A stretch of 60,935 nt of DNA from Hyphomonas sp. (GTDB taxonomy: Bacteria; Pseudomonadota; Alphaproteobacteria; Caulobacterales; Hyphomonadaceae): the NCBI RefSeq assembly GCF_016125515.1, contig NZ_WGLO01000017.1, positions 1-60,935 on the forward strand, written 5' to 3'. This document shows, one piece after another, positions 28,949-35,965 of the stretch (position 1 is its first letter; every line of letters starts with the position of its first letter). The notes beneath the pieces were generated by a model. The model saw only the letters and a program-made list of their open reading frames with translations, did not search any database and had not been told where the DNA came from. The translations under genes were made by a program, and so were the position numbers.

Positions 28949-29602
28949 TCAGAAGCTAAAGGTCGGTTTCCGGTCGAAGGCCGAAAAACGCGGCGGGCAG
29001 GCGTCAAAGCCTTCCCGCGAGGCCAGCGTCTCGCCCGCTTTCGTGAACACTTTGCCGCGGCCCATGCCGCCGGGGCCTGCCATTACTGCGACCAGCCGTC
29101 CGCCGTCGCGCAGCTGTCCGGCCCAGGCTTGCGGCATCTCTTCGATCATGCCGGCCACATATATAACGTCAAAGGGCGCCTGTTCGGGCAGACCTTTGGC
29201 GAGTGGTCCGGCCACCGGCGCGGCCCGGTCGATACCAATGGCGGCAAACCGCTGCGACATCGCCTCCACCAGCGCTTCAGTCTCGTCGAGCGCAATCACC
29301 GTGTCGGCCAGGTGGCTGATGAGGGCGGCCTCATAGCCTGCGCCCGCGCCGACAACGAGCACCACATCCGTCGGCTTGATTCCTGCCAGCTTGATCAGCT
29401 TGGCGGTATCACGCGGCGTCCAAAGCGCGCGGCCCGGCGACGTGGTGATCTCCATCTCGGAATAGGCGACGCCCTTGCGCGAATTCGGCACGAACACTTC
29501 CCGGGGCGTGCGCAGGAAAGCCGAGACGATCGGCGGGTCTGTCACGTCATCCGGGCGGATCTGGCTGTCCACCATGATCTCACGGGCTTTGTCGAAATCC
29601 AT
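28949..29602 (-). CDS. pcm: Protein-L-isoaspartate O-methyltransferase-like
   Basis: This 217-residue protein is of the PCMT family that repairs isoaspartyl residues with S-adenosylmethionine. It begins MDFDKAREIMVDSQIRPDDVTDPPIV and has TSPGRALWTPRDTAKLI and the SAM-binding stretch VVLVVGAGAGYEAALIS. The ATG at 29602 is preferred to 29644 because GGAAG precedes it by 8 bases. Alphaproteobacterial members of this branch are often found beside tolC and may have a different target, so the enzyme assignment is by family only. Confidence 0.85.
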   Translation of the reverse strand: MDFDKAREIMVDSQIRPDDVTDPPIVSAFLRTPREVFVPNSRKGVAYSEMEITTSPGRALWTPRDTAKLIKLAGIKPTDVVLVVGAGAGYEAALISHLADTVIALDETEALVEAMSQRFAAIGIDRAAPVAGPLAKGLPEQAPFDVIYVAGMIEEMPQAWAGQLRDGGRLVAVMAGPGGMGRGKVFTKAGETLASREGFDACPPRFSAFDRKPTFSF

Positions 29603-29751
29603 GCGAGTCACTTCCGTTTGCGAGGGCCGGTTGTCCTGCGCCATGTATCATGCCCGCGCGCCGGTGCAATCTTGCCCGTGCCGCGAATTTAGCCTGCGCG
29701 GACCGATTGTCTCAACCGGCAAGCCTTGCTAGGGACGGCGCGTCTGTCCGA

Positions 29752-29825
29752 GGCTCCATGGCGGAGTGGTGACGCAGCGGATTGCAAATCCGTGCACCCC
29801 GGTTCGATTCCGGGTGGAGCCTCCA
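29752..29825 (+). tRNA. tRNA-Cys (anticodon GCA)
   Basis: The 74-nt sequence folds as a cloverleaf: acceptor GGCTCCA paired with TGGAGCC, anticodon stem GCGGA/TCCGT with loop TTGCAAA (anticodon GCA at 29784-29786), T arm CCCGGTTCGATTCCGGG, and encoded CCA at 29823-29825. Confidence 0.97.
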
Positions 29826-29985
29826 GACCAGCCCTCAGGACCCCGCCGATCCAGGATCCGCTTGGCGTCCCAACCCGTAAACGCGCGCCGGCCAGATTGT
29901 TTCAACTCGTTAACCCTGAATTAACCATATCGGGTGACCTTGTGCATGTCTTCTTTGGAGACACCCACCATCACCCAACGCCTTT

Positions 29986-30017
29986 GGCGGGAGCTCACGC
30001 TCCCGCCGTTTTTCTTT
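29986..30017 (+). terminator. Strong hairpin terminator between the two tRNA genes
   Basis: A perfect 9-bp stem GGCGGGAGC/GCTCCCGCC with loop TCAC is followed by GTTTTTCTTT. It could end the tRNA-Cys transcript (160 bp upstream) or that of a small RNA starting in the C-rich segment just before it. Confidence 0.8.
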
Positions 30018-30117
30018 CGGGGCAGGGGTTTGTGGAAACTTCCCAGAAATTGTGCAGCTGCCGCACTTAGGCACTTGAACCGGGTGCGCGGTCTGCTATT
30101 CCCCCGTCTCCGGCTAT

Positions 30118-30193
30118 TCCGTGATAGCTCAGTTGGTAGAGCAGGCGACTGTTAATCGCCCGGTCGCAGGTTCGAGTCCTGCTCACGGAGCCA
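30118..30193 (+). tRNA. tRNA-Asn (anticodon GTT)
   Basis: A 76-nt cloverleaf: acceptor TCCGTGA/TCACGGA, D arm with AGCTCAGTTGGTAGAGC, anticodon stem GGCGA/TCGCC with loop CTGTTAA (GTT at 30151-30153), T arm with GGTTCGAGTCC, discriminator G and encoded CCA. Confidence 0.97.
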
Positions 30194-30223
30194 CTTTTCC
30201 CGAACCATTTCAAACGTGTGCGG

Positions 30224-32053
30224 CTAGAGGCCGAGCCAGGTTGCCGTCCAGTATGTGGCGCCCGCGGCGACATAGGCCATGGCGAAGAGGTAGACGATCA
30301 GCAGCGCCGTCCAGCCCCAGGAGTTCATCTCCCGCCGGGCCACCGCGAGGCTCGCCAGGCATTGCGGCGCGTAGACATACCAGGCGAGGAAGGCGAGCGC
30401 GGTCGGCAGCGACCAGGCGGTCTGGAGCAGGGTCGCAAGGCCCGCCTCGTCATTGCCCTGCAACGCATAGACGGTGCCCAGTGCGCCGACGGCGACTTCC
30501 CGCGCGGCCATGCCCGGCACCAGTGCGATGGCAATCTCGAGGTTGAAGCCGATGGGCTTCAGGATGGGTTCAAGGACCGAGCCGATCATGCCTGCGAACG
30601 AGCCGCGGATGCCATTGTCCGAGGCCGGATAGCTGGCCAGGAACCATAGGACGACCGATACCGTGAAGATCACCGTGCCCGCCCGGCGCAGGAAGGCCCA
30701 GCCGCGCGAATAAAGGTTGATCACGAAATCCTTCAGGTCCGGCATCTTGTAGGTCGGCAATTCCATCAACAGCGCCTGCGGCGGCCCCTTAGTCACCGTG
30801 CGCTTCAGGATGAAAGCCACCACCACCGCACTGACGATGCCAGCGAGATAGAGCCCGAACATCACCAGCCCCTGCAGGCCGAACGGACCCACACTGGTCG
30901 GCGGAATGAACGCGGAGATGATCAGCGTATAGACCGGCAGACGCGCTGAGCAGGTCATCAGCGGCGCCACCATGATCGTGGTCAGCCGGTCGCGCTCGTT
31001 TTCGATGGTCCGCGCGGCCATTATGCCCGGAATGGCGCATGCAAAGCTCGACAGCAGCGGGATGAACGCCCGGCCGTTCAGGCCGACCCGCAGCATGATC
31101 TCGTCCATCATAAACGCGGCCCGTGCCATGTAGCCGGACGCTTCCAGGATCAGGATCAGGGAGAACAGGATCAGGATCTGCGGCAGGAAGATGATGACGC
31201 TGCCGACGCCCGCGATAATGCCGTCCGTGATCAGGCTGCGCAGCCAGATGTCGGGCATCGTCGCCGAGATCCAGTCGCTGATCGCCGCAACGCCCGTATC
31301 AATCGCATCCATCGGTGCTGTCGCCCAGGAGAACACCGCCTGGAACATCAAGAACAGGATGGCCGCCAGGATCAACGGTCCGGCAAACTTGTTCAGCACG
31401 ACCCGGTCGATGGCGCGCGTGGCCCGGTTGATGGCGGGCTCTTCCAGGATCACCTCGCGCGCCACGTGGCGCGCTTCGCGTTGCAGCGCCTTGAGATCGG
31501 CGCTGTCCGGCGCCTTGCCCTCGGTCGCGGTCCAGCCCTCCGAGGCGATGGCCGCGTCGAGCCGCTCCAGCAGAGCCGCGCGCCCGCTCGCCCGCGTCGC
31601 GCGGGTCGGCACCACTGGCACACCCAACCGCCGCTCCAACGCTGGCACATCAATCCGTACCCCGTCGCGCTCGGCGAGGTCGATCATGTTCAGCGCCACC
31701 ACCATCGGCCGGCCCAGCGCACGGACCTGGAGGATGAAGTGCAGTTGCGTGCGAATGTCGCCGGCATCGATCAGCACCAGCAGCCCATCCGGCGCCGGCT
31801 CGTCCGGATTGCGCCCGAGAATCGTGTCGACCGATACCCGCTCATCCAGCGAGCGCGTCGTGAACCCGTAGATACCCGGCAGGTCCAGCAGGTCGACCGC
31901 ATGGCCCGCCGGCGTCGTGAACACGCCGTGGCGGCGTTCCACCGTCACGCCGGCATAGTTCGCCGTCTTGGCCCGTCCACCGGTGAGACCATTGAACAGC
32001 GTGGACTTGCCACTGTTGGGCGCCCCGACCAGCGCCAGCCGAACCCTGTTCAC
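30224..32053 (-). CDS. feoB: Ferrous iron transporter FeoB
   Basis: This 609-residue inner membrane Fe(II) transporter has an N-terminal G domain with GAPNSGKSTLFNGLTG (G1, residue 10 onward), the DLPGIYGF G3 motif and ALNMIDLAERDG (G4). A helical GDI-like region and a membrane domain with two Gate motifs follow (MLRVGLNGRAFIPLLSSFACAIPGIMAARTIENERDR and the LEPILKPIGFNLEIAIALVPGMAAREV segment). The length is at the short end for FeoB. It overlaps feoA by 4 bp and is probably Fur-regulated. Confidence 0.96.
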   Translation of the reverse strand: MNRVRLALVGAPNSGKSTLFNGLTGGRAKTANYAGVTVERRHGVFTTPAGHAVDLLDLPGIYGFTTRSLDERVSVDTILGRNPDEPAPDGLLVLIDAGDIRTQLHFILQVRALGRPMVVALNMIDLAERDGVRIDVPALERRLGVPVVPTRATRASGRAALLERLDAAIASEGWTATEGKAPDSADLKALQREARHVAREVILEEPAINRATRAIDRVVLNKFAGPLILAAILFLMFQAVFSWATAPMDAIDTGVAAISDWISATMPDIWLRSLITDGIIAGVGSVIIFLPQILILFSLILILEASGYMARAAFMMDEIMLRVGLNGRAFIPLLSSFACAIPGIMAARTIENERDRLTTIMVAPLMTCSARLPVYTLIISAFIPPTSVGPFGLQGLVMFGLYLAGIVSAVVVAFILKRTVTKGPPQALLMELPTYKMPDLKDFVINLYSRGWAFLRRAGTVIFTVSVVLWFLASYPASDNGIRGSFAGMIGSVLEPILKPIGFNLEIAIALVPGMAAREVAVGALGTVYALQGNDEAGLATLLQTAWSLPTALAFLAWYVYAPQCLASLAVARREMNSWGWTALLIVYLFAMAYVAAGATYWTATWLGL

Positions 32054-32283
32054 AGCGATTGATCCACCTGGATGGCGCGTGCTTCCTCGCGGCGCATGGC
32101 AATGATCCGCCGGTTCAGCCGGATCGCCAGTGGCTGACCCGCCAGCGGCCCGCGTGTCAGCAACTGCACATCGTCGCCCTCGCAGAATCCGATCTCGCGC
32201 AGTTTCGCTGCAAGATCGGCCACCCCGTCATCGATCGAAACGATGCGGGCGCTCGCGCCTTCGGTCAGTTGATCCAGATTCAT
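32050..32283 (-). CDS. feoA: Ferrous iron transport protein FeoA
   Basis: This 77-residue cytosolic SH3-like partner of FeoB (MNLDQLTEGASARIVSIDDG...LREIGFCEGDDVQLLTRGPLAGQPLAIRLNRRIIAMRREEARAIQV) matches the family throughout. I use the ATG at 32283; a longer frame would run through the Fur-like site. It overlaps the feoB start by 4 bp (ATGA), so both form one operon. Confidence 0.94.
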   Translation of the reverse strand: MNLDQLTEGASARIVSIDDGVADLAAKLREIGFCEGDDVQLLTRGPLAGQPLAIRLNRRIIAMRREEARAIQVDQSL

Positions 32284-32317
32284 GGTGCCATTCCTCGTGG
32301 AACGATCCCTGACGGCT

Positions 32318-32334
32318 TTGCGAATGATTTGCAA
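32318..32334 (-). promoter_or_regulatory. Fur-like box upstream of feoAB
   Basis: The minus-strand sequence TTGCAAATCATTCGCAA is an interrupted palindrome (TTGC...GCAA) that fits the alphaproteobacterial Fur/Mur pattern TGCAAAT-N-ATTYGCA. It lies 35 bp before the feoA start. Repression by iron-loaded Fur is inferred. Confidence 0.7.
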
Positions 32335-32418
32335 GTACGTAATCGCCGCAGCTCTGCCAAACGCAACTCGACCCCGCATCGGAAATGGCGGGCGTCAGGC
32401 AAACAAGGCGGGAAATAC

Positions 32419-32550
32419 GGTGCTGGGGGCGGAATCGCGACCGCTCTTAGATCGTTGTTTTAAAATAAATTTTTTACTGTTGGCATCGACCTGTGCCATG
32501 AATTCTGCCAACAGGCGGATTTCGCAAATGGTTCGGTTCCGAATTCCACA
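32419..32550 (+). repeat. Structured non-coding direct repeat, copy A
   Basis: This 132-bp segment matches 57590-57722 in the same orientation: over the last 74 positions only 8 differ, the first 43 are also similar, and the AT-rich middle has diverged. It contains a perfect 9-bp inverted repeat (CTGTTGGCA at 32477-32485, TGCCAACAG at 32506-32514) with an inner TGGCA/TGCCA alternative. No coding sense is seen. The region 32284-32686 otherwise holds only the Fur-like site and the vapB promoter. It may be a recombination site or a dispersed repeat. Confidence 0.85.
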
Positions 32551-32619
32551 ATAAGGAAATTCGAAGCTTATCCCTGAGTCTCCTAGGAGCGTCAATTCGC
32601 CGGAAAATTGCGTAGAAAG

Positions 32620-32636
32620 TGACAGTATTGCTGTCA
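32620..32636. promoter_or_regulatory. Inverted repeat upstream of vapB remnant
   Basis: TGACAG-TATTG-CTGTCA is a perfect 6-bp dyad about 50 bp before the vapB start, a position expected for a VapBC autoregulatory operator. Function is inference. Confidence 0.4.
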
Positions 32637-32686
32637 ATGGATGCGTCGTGACAACATGCTATGGCTGACTCAAAAGGAAATGAACG

Positions 32687-32938
32687 ATGGCGACCCTTAC
32701 CATCAGGAACCTGGATGATGACGTGAAGGAGCGGCTACGCGTTCGCGCCGCTTTGCGCGGCCGATCAATGTAAGAAGAATCGCGCGATATTCTACGCAAA
32801 GCAGTCGGCGGCGCGACCGGGCCTTGCCTTTGGAAGCGGTCGCGCACGCTGTTTGGTGGAGACAAAGGCATCGAGCTAGAGTATCCGCCGCGCATTGAGG
32901 ATCGAAGACCGGCCACTTTCGATTGGTGCGCTGTCTGA
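32687..32938 (+). pseudogene. vapB: VapB/FitA-type antitoxin with a nonsense codon
   Basis: The frame starts MATLTIRNLDDDVKERLRVRAALRGRSM, a clear FitA/VapB ribbon-helix-helix domain. It then meets TAA at 32771-32773 where family members carry Glu (GRSMEEE; GAA to TAA by one base). The same frame stays open afterwards and encodes a recognisable C-terminus (EESRDILRKAVGG...LFGGDKGIELEYPPRIEDRRPATFDW) to a TGA at 32936. The gene is therefore a single-mutation pseudogene, or a 28-residue truncated DNA-binding peptide. AAAGGAA precedes the start. The vapC start follows within 2 bases of the old stop. Confidence 0.85.
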
Positions 32939-32939
32939 G

Positions 32940-33359
32940 ATGATCGTCCTCTATACAAACATTGTCTCCGAGCTGTTGCGGCCCGTTCCCGATCCGGTCA
33001 TCGGGCGATGGATGTTGGGGCTGGGCGAAACCCCTCTGTCGACCACCTCGGTGACCATTTCCGAGATCGCCTGCGGACTTGAGCGGTTGGAAGACGGGCG
33101 CCGAAAGAATGATTTGATTGCGCGCTTCGAACAGCTGGTTGCCCCGGTTAGTGATCTGACCGTCCTGCAATTTGACGAGGCAGCGGCGATGCTTTGTGGA
33201 AGATACAGAGCCCTGAGAGAGCGGCAGGGATTGCATGCTCCGCTTTCGGACATGATGATCGCTTGTATTGTTGACGCATTCGGGGCCGACATCGCAACGA
33301 GAAACACAAAGGACTTTTCTGGCCTGCATTTGGTCGTCGTTGATCCCTGCCGCAATTGA
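32940..33359 (+). CDS. vapC: VapC/FitB-type PIN toxin lacking first catalytic Asp
   Basis: This 139-residue PIN-domain protein starts MIVLYTNIVSELLRP. FitB/VapC RNases have Asp at the fifth position (MIVLDTN); here it is Tyr5 (TAT for GAT/GAC). Other PIN residues remain (TVTISEIACGLERL, LSDMMIACIVDAFGADIATRNTKDF). Loss of the first metal-binding Asp should abolish RNase activity. Together with the broken antitoxin upstream this indicates a decayed toxin-antitoxin pair in which the toxin has become harmless. The start immediately follows the vapB frame. Confidence 0.85.
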   Translation: MIVLYTNIVSELLRPVPDPVIGRWMLGLGETPLSTTSVTISEIACGLERLEDGRRKNDLIARFEQLVAPVSDLTVLQFDEAAAMLCGRYRALRERQGLHAPLSDMMIACIVDAFGADIATRNTKDFSGLHLVVVDPCRN

Positions 33360-33433
33360 AGAAAGATCTTGGTACCAGCGGCAATGCAGGTCGCGGGTAC
33401 CAATGACGATCGGCACCGTCTGGACCGGGGCGT

Positions 33434-33790
33434 TTGTATCAGCGACTTTCACCGGGCCTTCGATGCGTTTGGGAACCGGTCTTTGTAAAAGGTGACAAGA
33501 CCAACGACGCGCCAAGCATCAAACAAGGCCTCCACTGGGCTCTTACCCACGCCAAAGGTCACGAGGCGGGCGCGCGGGTTCATCATATCGACGTGCCGGA
33601 GCTGGATGTGGCCGCAATCCACCAGCGCTCGGGACTGTCGCCGGCCGAATTCGCTGGCAGCATTGGCATCGCCGCTGGAACGCTGCAAGGCTGGGAGCAG
33701 GGGCGCTGGCGCCCTGAAGGACCGGCGCGGGTCTTGCTCGCGCTTATAGAAAAGCTCCCCTGGATCGTGCGCGACGAGCTTCGGCGCTAA
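33434..33790 (+). CDS. HigA/NadS-like XRE antitoxin, orphan, start unclear
   Basis: The frame encodes a helix-turn-helix protein ending LSPAEFAGSIGIAAGTLQGWEQGRWRPEGPARVLLALIEKLPWIVRDELRR, as in HigA/NadS-type antitoxins that pair with RelE/HigB toxins. The only usual start codon is a TTG at 33434; homologous sequence begins near KGDKTNDAPSIKQGLHWAL about 18 codons later, where no ATG, GTG or TTG exists. No toxin gene is upstream. The 5' end has probably been damaged or replaced, leaving an orphan or a remnant. Bases 33360-33433 hold nothing recognisable. Confidence 0.6.
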   Translation: MYQRLSPGLRCVWEPVFVKGDKTNDAPSIKQGLHWALTHAKGHEAGARVHHIDVPELDVAAIHQRSGLSPAEFAGSIGIAAGTLQGWEQGRWRPEGPARVLLALIEKLPWIVRDELRR

Positions 33791-33986
33791 TCTGGGGTTG
33801 TCAGAGCCCAGTTCTGTTACAAAGGCGCGCTCTTCTTCTAGTCCATTGCCTCGTTCTGTCTGGAGTGGGGTACCCCGAGAGGATGCGGGTTGCTGCACGC
33901 GCGTTTGCTGCGGGCCCGGCGGGGCTTTTGTTCCGGGTCTCTTCAGGCAATGGCGCATTGGAGTGCATGATAAAAACGTTGCAATA

Positions 33987-34015
33987 ATCAAACATAAACC
34001 TATTTAAAGTTTGAT
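33987..34015. promoter_or_regulatory. Inverted repeat at the hipBA promoter
   Basis: ATCAAAC (33987-33993) and GTTTGAT (34009-34015) form a perfect 7-bp dyad around a likely -10 (TATTTA at 34001-34006, with TTGCAA 16 bp upstream). This fits an operator for the HipB-like repressor encoded just downstream. Confidence 0.55.
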
Positions 34016-34038
34016 ATATGAAACATTTGGGTGTTTTG

Positions 34039-34374
34039 ATGGCTAAGCAGACCCGTACCTATGCGTCGATGACAAAGGAAGCGCTGGCCCTCATGGGCAA
34101 GCAAATCCAGCTTGCCCGCAAGGCGCGCCACATGTCAGCCACTGATCTGGCAGAGCGCGTCGGCGTCGCGCGCTCTACGCTTTGGCGTATCGAGCAGGGT
34201 GAGCCCGGCGTCGAGATTGGCCTGGTTTTTGAGGCGGCAATACTGGCTGGCGTCCCGCTCTTCGAAAACGCGAGCGGTTCACTGGGGAAGGAAATTAACC
34301 GGCTGAACGACAAACTGGCGCTGCTCCCGGCATCCATCCGTGACCGTCCTGCGGAGTTGAAAGATGACTTCTGA
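34039..34374 (+). CDS. hipB: HipB-like XRE family antitoxin/repressor
   Basis: This 111-residue helix-turn-helix protein (MAKQTRTYASMTKEALALMGKQIQLARKARHMSATDLAERVGVARSTLWRIEQGEPGVEIGLVFEAAILAGVPLF) is of the HipB type. Start 34039 gives the usual N-terminus; an ATG at 34018 in frame is also possible but would lie almost at the predicted transcription start. It overlaps the hipA-like gene by 11 bp, as expected for a co-translated antitoxin-toxin pair, and probably autoregulates through the dyad at 33987-34015. Confidence 0.85.
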   Translation: MAKQTRTYASMTKEALALMGKQIQLARKARHMSATDLAERVGVARSTLWRIEQGEPGVEIGLVFEAAILAGVPLFENASGSLGKEINRLNDKLALLPASIRDRPAELKDDF

Positions 34375-35653
34375 GGCGCCAGCCAGCGAAGCCTATGTCT
34401 GGGTCTGGCTGCCAGGCTGCGGGGAGCCAGTGGTGGCGGGCAGGATATCGCGGGACGCAGACCTGTTGGTGTTCAACTATGGCCAATCCTACCTCAGCCG
34501 CCGCAATGCGATCTCTCTGTTTGCGGATGAACTCCCTCTTCGTGCCGGACTGCAGCGTCCGAGGCCGCCGCTAACCATGCCCGGTTGCCTCAGGGATGCA
34601 TCCCCGGATGCCTGGGGACGCAGGGTCATCATCAATCGACTGACCGGCCTGAAGGGGCAGGCGGCCGGCGCGGCCGAACTCGACGAGCTGACCTTTCTCC
34701 TCGAATCCGGATCGGACCGGATTGGCGGCCTCGATTTCCAGGCTCAAGCGGATGCCTACATTCCCCGAGGAGGAAGCCAAGCCACGCTCGAGGAACTGCA
34801 GGCCTCGGCCGAAAAGGTGCTCGCGGGTGAACCGCTGCATCCTGAAATCGACCGGGCCCTGCATCATGGCAGCTCCATCGGCGGGGCGCGGCCCAAAGCG
34901 CTCCTCGCAAGCGGCGACCGGAAGCTGATTGCGAAGTTTGCCGCCTCGTCGGACACCTACAGCGTCGTGAAGGCTGAATACACCGCGATGCGCCTCGCAG
35001 CCCTGTGCGGCATCGATGCCGCTCCCGTTGACCTCGTTTCGGTGTCCGGCAAAGATATCCTTCTCGTCGAGCGCTTCGACCGCGTCGCAGCAGGCGGGCA
35101 ATCGTCGCGCCGGATCATGATTTCTGCTCTGACGCTGTTCGGGCTCGACGAGATTGCGGCGCGCCATGCCTCCTACGAGGACCTCGCCGAAATCATCCGG
35201 GTACGGTTTACTAAGCCCAAGCAATCACTGCGCGACCTGTTCCGCCGGCTCGTGTTCAACATTCTCGTGGGCAACACCGATGATCATGCCCGCAATCATG
35301 CCGCCTTCTGGGATGGACAAAACCTCACCCTGACTCCCGCCTATGACATTTGTCCCCAGTCACGCACTGGCCGCGATGCCAACCAGGCGATGAAGATTCA
35401 CGGCGAGGCGCGTCAGAGCCAACTGGTGACAGCACTCCGCTTCGCGCCGGCGTGCCTGCTGGATGACGCCGAGGCGGCGCAGATCACCATCGGCCTCGTT
35501 GAGCAGATTGCCGGGCTCTGGGGAGGTATTGCCGATGAAGCGGGCCTGACCGACGTTGATCGTCGGTTTTTGTGGCGACGCCAGTTCTTGAACCCCTATG
35601 CCTTCGAAGGGGTTGGAGGCGTGCTCGGCAGGCTGGCGCGTTGGGCGGAGTGA
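34364..35653 (+). CDS. hipA: HipA-type toxin serine/threonine kinase
   Basis: This 429-residue HipA-family kinase includes the N-terminal subdomain (residues 1-100), SIGGARPKALL (Gly-rich phosphate loop, about residue 168), LLVERFDRV, and the catalytic segment LVFNILVGNTDDHARNHA followed by LTPAYDICP (metal-binding Asp). HipA kinases inactivate targets such as aminoacyl-tRNA synthetases and induce persistence; the target here is unknown. The reading frame and the motifs are intact, unlike the neighbouring vapBC. Possibly functional stability module of the accessory segment. Confidence 0.9.
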   Translation: MTSEAPASEAYVWVWLPGCGEPVVAGRISRDADLLVFNYGQSYLSRRNAISLFADELPLRAGLQRPRPPLTMPGCLRDASPDAWGRRVIINRLTGLKGQAAGAAELDELTFLLESGSDRIGGLDFQAQADAYIPRGGSQATLEELQASAEKVLAGEPLHPEIDRALHHGSSIGGARPKALLASGDRKLIAKFAASSDTYSVVKAEYTAMRLAALCGIDAAPVDLVSVSGKDILLVERFDRVAAGGQSSRRIMISALTLFGLDEIAARHASYEDLAEIIRVRFTKPKQSLRDLFRRLVFNILVGNTDDHARNHAAFWDGQNLTLTPAYDICPQSRTGRDANQAMKIHGEARQSQLVTALRFAPACLLDDAEAAQITIGLVEQIAGLWGGIADEAGLTDVDRRFLWRRQFLNPYAFEGVGGVLGRLARWAE

Positions 35654-35965
35654 CCGGTATTTGTCGGGGGTGACCGTATTGGCACGACCCGCCAGGGTGA
35701 GTTCTACAAACAGCGCGATAGTCTCAAGATCTGCCGCGCGTGGTTGCTTGCCCAAACACACATAGCTTCAGGCCCAGACAGGGCCTTTGGATCTTTTCAT
35801 AGAGTCATTGCTTTGCGTAATTTTTGTTGATCAAATTTTATATCTGAGAGGTTATCTGCGCCGAATCGCACGTATAGCTCAGAAGCAATTCCCTCAATCG
35901 GGATGCAGAGCGCCGGTAATGCGCCAACTCAGTCGGTTTACGTAAAGCTTGATGGGGCAGACCAA
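35654..35965. other. Intergenic region, no gene seen
   Basis: About 310 bp between convergent hipA and the acyl-CoA synthetase gene. The 35800-35860 part is AT-rich compared with its surroundings. I see no supported gene, hairpin terminator or repeat. It marks the junction between the toxin-antitoxin block and the degradation cluster. Confidence 0.5.

Noticed and set aside
33268..33495. 75-residue frame after vapC
   Set aside because: Overlaps vapC in another frame, no ribosome site, no family resemblance.
35360..35761. Minus-strand frame overlapping the 3' end of hipA, looked at as a possible recombinase remnant
   Set aside because: No catalytic motif; most of it is antisense to hipA.
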